Shown one piece after another: positions 12,300 through 21,835 of a stretch of 64,000 bases of DNA. Made by a program: the position numbers and the translations under genes. Numbering within the stretch: position 1 is the first letter of the stretch; the number at the start of each line of letters is the position of its first letter. The stretch lies in assembly GCF_000764305.2 (NCBI RefSeq), contig NW_025944642.1, positions 496,001 to 560,000 of the forward strand, in the 5' to 3' direction. The stretch comes from Hyalella azteca. Its lineage: Eukaryota > Arthropoda > Malacostraca > Amphipoda > Hyalellidae. A model generated the notes under the pieces. It searched no databases, was not told the DNA's origin, and saw only the letters and a program-made list of their open reading frames with translations.

Positions 12300-13560
12300 A
12301 AATTATATTTAGTCGCCGATGATGCTCGCTACCTTACCCAAGCCACTACGATGCAGACCGAAGTCCAAGAGTAGGCAGGCAGATGGACCAGCCACACGGA
12401 AAACTTTTGGATCGCTGTAAAATGACTGATAAACAGCTTGCTCATTTAGGACAGTGGCATCACGGTCTCCACATTGCATTGTTACAATGAGATGCAGTCT
12501 AAAATTGCACCGAGACCGTGTTGCTTGCGTCAATTTAACGTCAGTAATAGGACCGCTGACCGCAGGTGTTAGCCAATTATCCCTGCCAACACCAGATAAG
12601 AAAGACTCGTGAATAGCAGCAATGTACTTTTGAGCGAGCTTTACGCTCAGAGATGATTCAAGATTCTCGTGTTTTGCTGCCAGGTTAACAAGCCGAATGG
12701 CTGCCGCTGCGGCACTGCATGAGTGTACTCTTCCACGAACTCTTCACGATTTTCTTCAGCAAGCTGGGGCACAATAGAAGGAGCATCTAAAATAGCAAAA
12801 TCAGCACCTGCTTCACCGATGCACAGATTGAAGCTCCGATGAAGCGCACAGGCGAAATTCACCACATTCGCTGCCATATCCTTCTGTTATCGCACTCCCC
12901 AAACAACTGGGCCTGGTGGAGTCCCTTCTGGGACTCCACCAGCCATCCCTCTAGTAGAGGTACACCTTTGTACATACCAATGATACCACCTGGATGCACG
13001 TTCTCATAGCTCTCTTTCAAACGTGGATAGTCATCGAGGCGAAATTCTTTAGCACGCTGCGACAAGAAAGCGGAGACCTTGGGCCAAAGCACTGCAATCT
13101 TCCAGTGAAGAAGTTGCAAGTCTTGAGCAATTTCCATTAGCTGCCGAATTGGCTCCATGAGCTCCAACAGGCAGCACAGGTCGAAAACAAAGTCGTTACC
13201 AAATAGGAAATAGCTGGTATTGAAGCTCCTTGTTATCTGCACAGAATGCGTTGTGTAGCTCCAGGTAGCTGGATGCAATTGCATCCCATTGCTTGATAGC
13301 CAAGCTGGCAAACCATTGCACTGCAAATGCCAAAATTGTGCAAGCTCCTGTTTCAAAGGCAGCCTCTAGAGCAACGTGTCCGCGTCCAAATAGGTGAGCG
13401 AAAAGGTTGGCATGCTTAATGAACCAGTGCAAATAGAGACCATGTACCTCGTCATCACGCATGTCTGTGTATACCAAGTTAAGAAAATGTGCCGCATCCC
13501 AACTTATGGGGAGTAATTCAGCATTGTCATTGGCAATGCCAAGCTTCTCATGTATGATTT
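12300..13560 (-). pseudogene. Degenerate hAT-type transposase-like protein (ZNF862-like)
   Basis: Read from 13560 downward, one frame gives SWDAAHFLNLVYTDMRDDEV, then an FAHLFGRGHVALEAAFE stretch, an FASLAIKQWDAIASSYLELH stretch and a stop. A second frame continues with NDFVFDLCCLLELMEPIRQ and the LLHWKIAVLWPKV region. A third supplies MAANVVNFACALHRSFNLC, and the frame near 12533-12309 extends it. This order (D-A-H, a long helical region, W/F-x-S) resembles the ZNF862-type domesticated hAT transposases. At least two frameshifts break it and no start or BED finger is seen. It could be exons of a diverged domesticated gene, but frame changes without splice signals favour a pseudogene. Confidence 0.6.
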
Positions 13561-14500
13561 AAAAGTCTTATTACTGCATGACATAGAAATTGCAAAGCTG
13601 CTGTCTAGATCTTACTAGTCTAGCTTGTTTTTGTTCATAAAATAGGTCGTTTCTGTTGAAGTCACAACCAAGTAACTACTGTGAGTGAGACGATTGAAGT
13701 TTAATATTGACTTTGGCTTAGATGCTTTAGCAATATAATTATGCAGTACGTTTGCCATTATGTCCATTATATTATCATCCAAATCTTGAAATTTGAGTTT
13801 ATATAGATTGAAATACATTATGGCCTGTTTGTTTCTGGATTAAGGAAAACACCAGGAGGTTTGAAGCCGTGAACTCTGTTGTCGATGCTCGAGGTTAAGG
13901 TTTTGTGATAAATAACCATAGCGAATGTTGCCTAAAGCGTCAGAGATAACTTTTCTGTAATTTCAAAAGTAAAAAAATTAAATCAATTGTAGATTTTGGT
14001 GCGTTATAAAATAAACTGGTCCTCACTTGCAGATTATTTGCATAGAAGTAACATGTCAATAATGCTATGGAAAATTCTTCCAAATGCTGTTATGATAATT
14101 GACCAGTTTCTTCCAAAGCAGTAAAATTTACTGATAGGGCAACCCTAGGTATAAGTTTCATACCAAAACGGTCCAGACAGTATTAGAGCTGAGGTTAGTA
14201 ACCTGTCGCTGGGATCTTGCTTTAAATGACCTAAATTTCATATGTAGCCTGGATCATCAAAGGTAATTAAAAAAATTTTTATGAGATAACTATCATTGAA
14301 AGTTGTTTCAAATTTATGTCAACAGTTAATTAGATTAATCGAAATCTGTTCAGGGGTCTGGAAAATATTTTAAGCTTGCTAAGAATCTGATGACCGGCCG
14401 GAGAATTGTCCTACTGGTACAGAAAGTTATTGTCACTCAATTGACACTTAGCAATCAGGGTATACTCAGAGGTGGTGACTCTACGCGCTACATTGTTTTT
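13561..14500. other. Intergenic, nothing recognised
   Basis: AT-rich DNA with no domain-bearing open frame. Confidence 0.4.
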
Positions 14501-14616
14501 AGCGCATTTTCTCATTTATGGAAAAAATGCACTATTGTGCTCGCCATGTCCATCCGTCCATCTGTCTGTCTGTTCATCAGTCCGTGACCTCGTTATCGTC
14601 GATGAGAAAATGCGCT
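14501..14616. repeat. Small foldback/MITE-like repeat
   Basis: Starts AGCGCATTTTCTCAT and ends ATGAGAAAATGCGCT, an exact 15-base inverted pair around a CTGTCTGTC-rich core. A diverged copy sits at 8921-9040 inside the hAT element. Confidence 0.75.
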
Positions 14617-14844
14617 CTCTGTCAATCACTGCAGTGAGTACCGAGTTATATTTTTGTTAATTTAAGATTGTTTAATGTAATCTGGATGGATGAGTTCAGC
14701 CTGCATGATAAAAAATGTAACCGTTAAACAAGTGACCGTACTGATCAGTGTTTCTATGTAGTTGATTGATGCCCTTCCTCTCAAAGCTACTGTATTGTAC
14801 GAGGTAGTGGCGGTACCGCGATGCGCCGCAGGCTCGCAGCGGCA

Positions 14845-14990
14845 AAATTTTTCCTGATGTATGACGGGTGTCTGCACCGCCGCCAAGTGCATAAATTTTT
14901 CCTGATGTACGCCGGGGGTGTACCCCAAGTACACAAATTATTCCTGATGCACGCCAAGGCGTACGCCGGGGCAAGTTCTCAGAGCCTTGT
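14845..14990. repeat. About 45-50-bp minisatellite, three copies
   Basis: Units start AAATTTTTCCTGATGTAYG and run through GCCGGGGGTGTACCCCAAGT-like sequence. They leave several frames open by chance. Confidence 0.7.
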
Positions 14991-16135
14991 GTATGCCGGA
15001 TTAATCCGCGGAAAACAGGAAAACAGCACCATCCTGGGTATGGGAAATGCCCTGTGGTGTCATTATAAATTTTTAATATTTTAATGTAGAAATATATGAA
15101 TTTAAAGTAATTTATACAATTTATTTGTTAAAGCTTTTATTATTAACCCCATGTAGAAGGGAACAAATGTAAGTGCATTTAACATACTGGAAAAATATTG
15201 CTTAAGGCTATGATTGAGAACCACAAGGCTTCAAATAAGGTCATTTTTATTTTATTTCTCTATCAGGCTCCTCACAAATTAGGGTTGACTTTAGACCAGT
15301 CGTAAATGAGACTTTCGTTATTCAAAGCTAAACCAATTATGTATTAAGAAAGGGTGGAGAGGACTAATAAGAACTAATGTTTAAAAAGTAATTGCAGATG
15401 ATCTGCGACACAACTTCACAAGGTGCCTCGGTCGCCATTGTAGCAAGCACCATGGTCGCCACACCACCGCCACACCGTACCTCTACAACAACCTTCCTAC
15501 CACCCCCCCCTCCCCCGCTGAGCCGGACCGTGCAATGCTCAAGAACTCGTGAACCGATAAGTACTCACAATAATTCCCTGCCACTATGTGTTCAACTCTT
15601 AGTGACTTGTGACTGTCATGATTAGTTATTAATTCATAAATGTTAACTTTTTGTGTTTGATTAGGAGACAAATTGCTAATAAATTAATATCTAATCTAAA
15701 TGAAATCTCTAAGTATTGCAATGTTCTTTCTTCATTCATTCAAGTGTCACTTCAATCATTCCTATTTTTATCCTTTCTATAAATTTTTTAATCAAAAAAG
15801 TGGTGCAGGTGGATAAAAAATAATATATGAAATAATGAATATTAATTTTGAGAATTCCATCCAGAATACTACTCTGGCCCAGGCCCTCCAGCAGCCGGGC
15901 AGCCCAGCCCCCCACCATTGGGTGGGCCACTTGTAATTTGTAGCATTACCTAGACTGATTTGACAGAGTGGTTTTGTAGGTTGTGGCAAACAGGGGACTT
16001 TTTTTGTTGATCCTATCCATGAGCTTGTGATGACTGATGAGCATGAGGGCTGAGTCACTGAGGAGTGGAATCAGTGTATCCACTGGCTCATTCAATGCCG
16101 TCTGCCAGGTACCAGCAGCCAGCACCATTGAGACG
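14991..16135. other. Intergenic, nothing recognised
   Basis: Contains a CT-rich stretch near 15500 and otherwise unremarkable AT-rich DNA. Short open frames on both strands lack recognisable domains. Confidence 0.4.
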
Positions 16136-16139
16136 CCTG

Positions 16140-16620
16140 TCGGAGACCACCACTGCCGTGCTTTGAATGGACTATCATGATACCTTCCCTGAAGAACGTA
16201 GCCTACAACACATCTTGACTGTAACGTTATCAGCCGCACGCCACCAGACAGATCACATCCATTGAATTAGATCAATCAGCCCACAGGAAAATAAGCCTGG
16301 CATCGTATGGCCCAGCGTCGTCTGCCAACAAGCGAAAAAAATTTACACCACCCGGGCGGAGCACGCCGGAGCCATCTGTATCTGTCCCGTGTGTCAAACC
16401 AGCCTACGGTCGAACAGCCACGCGTCATATGACGATAAATTTTGGAACAGAACTATGCTATCTGGAACCCGAACCTAACCCCAGATGCTGCAAGCTAAAA
16501 GTTACATAATTTAGCAAAGCTGTAGAAGTTGCTTGTCAAAGGACAATAGATTTTGGAACAGAACTATGCTTTCTGAAACCTAACCCCAATGCTGTGAGCT
16601 AAAAGTGACGGTCTGGTGGT
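16140..16620. repeat. Interspersed repeat, copy 1 (pairs with 37645-38060)
   Basis: Shares GACCACTACTGCC-like sequence, GATAAATTTTGGAACAGAAC followed by TATGCTATCTG, and CTGGTGGTGCACGGCA with the second copy. The TTTTGGAACAGAACTATGCT core occurs twice here (about 16439 and 16551). The element class is not recognised. Confidence 0.6.
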
Positions 16621-16758
16621 GCACGGCACTGACGGCAGGATGCACACAGTTCCACTGGCAACCTGGGCTGGTTGGTCACAGTCCGTTGTCTGCAAGTTAC
16701 AATTCAAGCTAAAGTCAGGGTATGAACTTATGAAGTGATGATTCGATACAACGTTCAG

Positions 16759-17894
16759 TTGTTGTTGTTGTTGTGGTTCCCCGGTCTCAATTTTACAAGA
16801 GACCCCCCTCGCGCAAGTACGACACCACCGACAGGGGGGTCGCTCCAGAGCTGTAGGGTCGAGGTTATGTGATGGTGTTGTCTGAGGTCCTGCCAGAGCG
16901 AACATTCCAGGAGAATGTGCGTGATTGTGTGGGGAGCTCTCTGGCAGGATGGGCAGGTGTCTGTGTCTGCTTGGCCTATTCTGTTTGCGTATGTTTGTAG
17001 TGAGGGGTGGTGGCCGCAGCAAAGCCTGGCTAGGTGTACTCTCTAATGTGATGAGGCCCCCGCCAGCTCCATGGGCTCTGTCTTGTCGCATTGTGGAGTA
17101 GGACGGGATGTTGGGTGTTTTATGTCTGTGTTGTAGTTTTGTTTCTTGTATTAGTGCTACGTGTATGTTATGCTTGTGCATTAGGTGTTTGAGCTCTTGG
17201 TGTTTGGTGCATATGCCATCTATGTTAAGTTTCAGGATATTGAGAGCCCTGGTGTTTCTGGTGTTCCTGTGTTGTGGACGGTGTTGGGGAGGAGGTGGTG
17301 GTGGTGTGGTGGTGATGGTGATAGTGGTGGTGGTGGTGGCTGTGGGGGTGGTGTGGGCTGCTGTGGTGGTGATAGGGGTGGTGGTGGTATTGAGTGTGGG
17401 GTTGACTGGGATAGGGGATGTGCTTGTGGTGTATAGGTTTGTGATGAGGTAGTGTTTGTGGTGTTGTTTGTGGATAGGCAAGTGGTGCATTTAAAGTCGC
17501 TTGTGTAGCGGGTAAGTGAAGGGAGTGTAGTGCACCGAAGATGGACCCACTCGCTGCAGGAGTTGCAACGAACGGAGCCAACGGTACGCTTGATGTGTCT
17601 AGTGCAGGTGGGGCAGATGTAGATGGGTCCAGGATTGGACTTGATGTCCCCGGCGAGTAAGTGTAAGAGGGATTCGATGGCCGGGACATAGAACCCCTCT
17701 GTCGAAAAAACGAGGGACGAATCCCCCGCCGGCGCCCAGGACGCAAGGTACCCCGGGCCAGGGCCTGGGGTGGGGTTGAGGTTGGGGAGTTTGGCCGTCG
17801 AAGGTTGCACGCTTCCTCCGACGGGTGCCGCCACTGCGCAGACACCCCGGTGAGAAGGGGCGCTCCACTTGAAGAAGCTCCCACATCCAACGGC
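16759..17894 (-). mobile_element. Internally deleted non-LTR retrotransposon with exact TSD
   Basis: Flanked by the direct repeat ACAACGTTCAG (16748-16758 and 17895-17905). On the minus strand it runs from a GC-rich 5' end through a 2A-like motif, a PHD-type finger and the start of an APE-type endonuclease. It then jumps near 17045 to the C-terminal CCHC motif of the RT protein and ends in a (CAA)n tail. The reverse-transcriptase core is absent. Both ends plus a target duplication indicate that the deleted form itself was inserted as a unit, or was deleted after insertion. Confidence 0.85.
16780..17834 (-). pseudogene. Retrotransposon ORF remnant: 2A-like, PHD finger, endonuclease start, C-terminal CCHC
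   Basis: From the ATG at 17834, residues 63-70 read DIKSNPGP, close to the ribosome-skipping 2A consensus D-x-E-x-N-P-G-P but with Lys for Glu. Residues 74-119 form C-x2-C-x12-C-x2-C-x4-H-x2-C-x14-C-x2-C, a PHD-type finger. The frame then shifts in a Pro/Thr/His-rich tract (17250-17440). It continues as ALNILKLNIDG and VALIQETKL, which are endonuclease motifs with catalytic Asn and Glu, and then HGAGGGLITLE. After the junction a third frame gives VHLARLCCGHHPSLQ and CPSCQRAPHTITHILLEC (C-x2-C-x8-H-x4-C), the C-terminal motif of LINE RT proteins. It is non-functional as one protein. Confidence 0.8.
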
Positions 17895-18051
17895 ACAACG
17901 TTCAGTCGTTCAGTGGTGCATAACCTTACTTTCTGGGCTATTTGCTTCAGAAAATGGTGGCATAAAGCTCCTAATATTTAAAGCAAGATGATGTCACAGG
18001 CTGGTTACCGACGATTGGCTTAATCCGCGGCTGATTGGTGGTCATTCAGCA

Positions 18052-18780
18052 TAGTGGCAAAGCCAAAGCAGAGAGTTTTTTAGACTCTCCCTCAAGTTCA
18101 TTTTTGAGTCCTATAAGTAGACCAGTAAAGTATCCTGGATACCAGCAGTATCATACTTGAGAAATTGGTTTAAATCTTGAGTAGGGTAAACGCGGTATAT
18201 TCCGACACATTAAGGACGCATCGAGAAATGAAAAACTATAAAAAAATAACCGTATGCGTTACTCGAGTTCTGTTTGCTTTATTTGACTCGCAAAACACCG
18301 TACTACGCGCCAGCATCAACGAAACGTCACAAAATGTTGCCATATATATTAAAAAGCCTTTAGAATGGAAACCTACCAAATTCCTATATTCCGTCACTGT
18401 GTGTGGCAATATTCGGCACGTGGTGAGTCGTATTGCGTCAGCGCTTCAAATTTAACTGATACGTAATGCCAACATCCACGTGTTCGAATTCCGTTCGCTG
18501 TGTGAGCTGTATTGGGAAGTGGCATGCATTGTCTCTCTTTGGATCTCAATATTTTCCCACTAGATGGCTAAGACCTAGTGTTTTGGCAGTATTTTGATGC
18601 GCAAATGTATGACGTCACCATTTCAACCATCAACAAATGCATGGAACTAAAACAAAGCTTAATATAAAGGAAAAGCTGGAGAGGTGACCGAATTACCCAT
18701 GATGTCAGAATATACCGCGTTTACCCTAAATGAAGAAACTAAAAATGAACTGATTCTAAAAAAGCTCTGGTTTGCCACTT
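18052..18780. repeat. Small AGTGGCAAA-ended repeat, copy A, split by a MITE
   Basis: Ends AGTGGCAAAGCC and GGTTTGCCACT form an inverted pair. The body is shared with copy B at 19050-19230 (AGTTTTTTAGACTCTCCCTC, then AAGTAGACCAGTAAAGTATC). Copy A is interrupted at 18184-18726. Confidence 0.75.
18184..18726. mobile_element. MITE with TA target duplication
   Basis: Inverted ends GGGTAAACGCGGTATATTC match over about 24 bases with one mismatch. TA flanks both sides (18182-18183 and 18727-18728). Copy B of the host repeat, at 19050-19230, preserves the empty site (CTTGGGTAAATGAGG), which proves the insertion. TA duplication points to a Tc1/mariner-type mover. No transposase is encoded in 543 bp. 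Confidence 0.92.
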
Positions 18781-19049
18781 TGTGACATTCGGAAATATGC
18801 TAGGCGTTCCTTTCAAGGCTGATTGGTGCACAAATTTGGTGATGCACGGCTGCGTAACCGCACCTTGCGCACCAATGCACCATTTACCTCAATACTCAAA
18901 TTCAAATAGGATAGTAAAAAAAATTTGAACTACCTAAAGGCTAAAGTCCTAAACTAGCCAACTTGAAGTCTTGAAGTACTTGAACTAGGTAACTAAAAAT
19001 CACTTGTAGTTGTTATAGCCTAAGTTGTTTGCCACTTTTATCATGACCA

Positions 19050-19230
19050 TAGTGGCAAAGCAGAGAGTTTTTTAGACTTTCCCTCAAGTTCATTTTTGAG
19101 TCTTATAAGTAGACCAGTAAAGTATCCTGGATACCAGCATCATCATACATAAGAAATTGGTTTAAATCTTGGGTAAATGAGGAAATTAAAAATGAACTGA
19201 TTCTATAAAATCTCTGGTTTGTCATTATGA
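19050..19230. repeat. Small AGTGGCAAA-ended repeat, copy B (uninterrupted)
   Basis: About 175 bp, aligned end to end with copy A minus the MITE. Its right end is diverged (GGTTTGTCAT instead of GGTTTGCCAC). Confidence 0.75.
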
Positions 19231-19900
19231 TCATGACTATGCGATGGTCAGTAGCTAGGTTACGTACCTACTCAGTAATCAGTATGGTCATTGCCTATTG
19301 CCATTGGTGATTGGTCAATGGTGAGTACTGAGTACTGACTAGAGTAGTGACTGAGACTCACTGAGTAGCTATACCCGGCCCCCGGGTAGTGGGTACGGAC
19401 GTACGGCGTACCTATAACGGGTATTGTTTACTTAATTTAATAATTTATTCACTTCTTAATTACCACAGTCTAGGGCCTAGGCCTGCAGGTAAATACATTC
19501 ATTAGACTGGAGATATATCATTTTAGCTGGACGAGTGTCATTTGCTTGATTCAAAACATCAGCTGAAAGTCTTACCGAGATGAGGCGGCAGGCTGTAGCT
19601 TTTCCAAATAGTGCCCTACCTACACGAGCAGTCGAGCACGAGAGAATCTCTGAACTTCATTGACCGATTTACGTGAGAACAAATTTACGCGATATTGGCT
19701 CCGTCACCAAGGGTCTAGGTAGAATTGGAACGACAAGGAGAAGCTAGGCAGAAAAACACATATTTTAGGCAAAAACTGAAAACTACGACAAAAGATGAAA
19801 TTTTTGCATAAAAAGTATTTTTATCAATATTATTGTTATTTATTTTCCAAAATATTACCATACAAATACAGTGAAATTGGTTGCGCTAGTGAGACTGATA
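19231..19900. other. Intergenic; short GAGTACTGAG-type repeats, otherwise nothing
   Basis: At 19240-19420 TGGTCATTGCC, GGTGATTGGTCAATGGTGAG and ACTGAGTACTGACTAG-like short repeats occur, with a CCCGGCCCCCGGG palindromic run near 19375. No coding signal. Confidence 0.45.
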
Positions 19901-19908
19901 ATCTAGAC

Positions 19909-21480
19909 CAGTGGTTTTTAAAGGTGCCTGTATACAGGGATAGTATCAGCCGCTAGTTCATCCGCCGCTTGATCTGTCTAGGTACGCTACTAGCCTCGTG
20001 TACAGGGGTTCAGCCGCTTCAGAGGGGGTTCAGCCGCCGGCAAGTGCCCGAGACTCTGCCGAGAGGGACAACGATGTGTTGATTTCTGTGCTTGAGAAGT
20101 GGCTAGTGGCCGTGCGTTGACAACGCATTGTTCAGTTGAATATCTTGCTGTGTTATTAGCTAGTAGCGCTGATTTAGCCATGGTGAGAGCATTTGTGCCG
20201 CACTGCCGCTCTTGTGAAGCATCTTCGAATCAAGTGAATAATGGCTTGTTTGAACGATAATGTTTCTTAGAAGAACCCAACAAAGTGGATTCCAGACGAT
20301 ATTCAACTATTTTGTTTTTTAATATTCCAAAAATATGAATTAAAGTGGAGTGTTTGCCATGATGGTTACTCCAACAAAATGAAGAGAGAAATAATTATTT
20401 TGAAACAGAAAGAAAACCTTACTAGTCAGGATTTAGTTCTTCCCGACGTTGCATTTTTAATGGCTAGAATAAAGAATATAAAAAGACATACGTCATACAG
20501 ACTCGAGTTGTTGAAGGTGATCCCACTATCCATCTTCGTAGACCTCACTCGACGGCTTTTACGACGCACTGGAAGGTGCGAACGAGAAGATAGCGGCAGT
20601 GCGGCGCCTTATACTCTCCACGTCCACGTGTACAGGCTTACTTGCCGGATAGTCACCAAGCAACCGACACTTGCCAGATTTACTAGCCGTCTGCACTATC
20701 CCCGTATACAAGCACCTTAACCTGGGTTCGATCAAACTCTAGGGGTTGGGTGAGTCGTTTACTCATTTTCTGGGGTTTGACGGTTTGTTTCTGTACTTAG
20801 GGAAATGAAGTATGCACTTAGATGAGCTCGCAATGTCTCTCGACGGAAACTTCCCCACCAGAATCTCATACCCAGCATGGGCGAGACAGTCATTCAAGTT
20901 TAGTGTTGCGACCGCAAATGTGAATGATGAATACCTGGACGAAATCATCGGACTGCAGGAGAGCCAGGTTCAACAGCAACTCTTCAGAAAAACAACGCTC
21001 TCAACGTTTTGGTGTCTCCAAATCGCAGCGTACCCCCTTATTGCTAAAAAAGCCCCTAGATATTCTCATACCGTTTGTTATAACAGATCGTTGCGAGCAG
21101 TCCATTTCGATGATGGTAAGCATCAAAAGAAGGAAAGGAACACACTTTCTTGCGAAAATGATATTAGAGTGGCACTTGCGAAGGTGAAGCCGCACATTCC
21201 TGAAATTGCCGCACTGAGGCAACAAAAGTCACATTGATTTGCAATGAATATTCATTTTGTTTTTGGTTTATGTGCGAAATATATGTTGTGTAGTTTTTTT
21301 TCATTCAACAAAGCGATTTTGTGTGCAAATGGTGCATGGTACAGTTTATGCAGTTATAGCTTAGACATATTTTTTGAATTGAAAAAAAAAACATTTCATT
21401 TTTCCATTTACGAAGGGTTCGATGAATGCATGAATGGATCTTGCAGGGTTCGGTACCACCAAATAAGGTAAGAACCACTG
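19909..21480 (+). mobile_element. hAT element relic with ZBED-type transposase remnant
   Basis: Ends CAGTGGTTTTTAA and, on the other strand, CAGTGGTTCTTACC. The 8-bp flanks ATCTAGAC (19901-19908) and ATCCAGAC (21481-21488) differ at one base, as expected of an aged target duplication. The right half carries transposase C-terminal sequence. Confidence 0.85.
20812..21237 (+). pseudogene. hAT transposase C-terminal remnant (ZBED5/SCAND3-like)
   Basis: The first frame gives a QQQLFRKTTLSTFWC stretch and AAYPLIAKKA. A second frame then gives LDILIPFVITDRCEQSISMM and VSIKRRK, and the first frame returns with NDIRVALAKVKPHIPEIAAL and a stop. This is the conserved hAT dimerisation region (F-W, Y-P, P-F, C-E-Q-x-F-S-x-M, K-x-R, D-L-R-x-A-L). 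Two compensating frameshifts and the altered CEQSIS motif show that it is dead. The N-terminal BED finger is not recognisable. Confidence 0.8.
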
Positions 21481-21603
21481 ATCCAGACAATCATAGACAT
21501 AGAGCCAAAAACTTCTCCGATTACTGGATCTTTCAGAAGAGATCAAACATGTAAAAAATATTTCATCAAGAATAATAACAATTAGTTATCAAAAAATTTT
21601 CAT

Positions 21604-21715
21604 TGTCCTTCTTAGTGTTAAAAATAAATATTCCTCTGCATACTCGTGTCGTGGTTTTTAATTTGCAACGACCCTCATTTCGTATTCTATGGCTTCTTTC
21701 CTCACATCTGCTTGA
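21604..21715. repeat. Direct repeat copy 1 (pairs with 22617-22735)
   Basis: About 100 bp shared with high identity, including AATAAATATTCCTCTGCATA and CATTTCGTATTCTATGGCTT. One copy lies just beyond the transporter stop codon, the other above exon 7, about 1.01 kb apart. Confidence 0.75.
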
Positions 21716-21835
21716 CTAGATTAGACCGCTTGACCTCACCGTTCATAGGAACGGACATAGAATAGCGAGCGAACTGGGAAAAATAGAATAAAGTGATGTA
21801 ATTCTAATTCTATATTATTCTAAATTATTACATTT

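Noticed and set aside
17108..17452. Val/Gly-rich plus-strand frames
   Set aside because: They are the antisense of the Pro/Thr/His-rich tract of the retrotransposon ORF.
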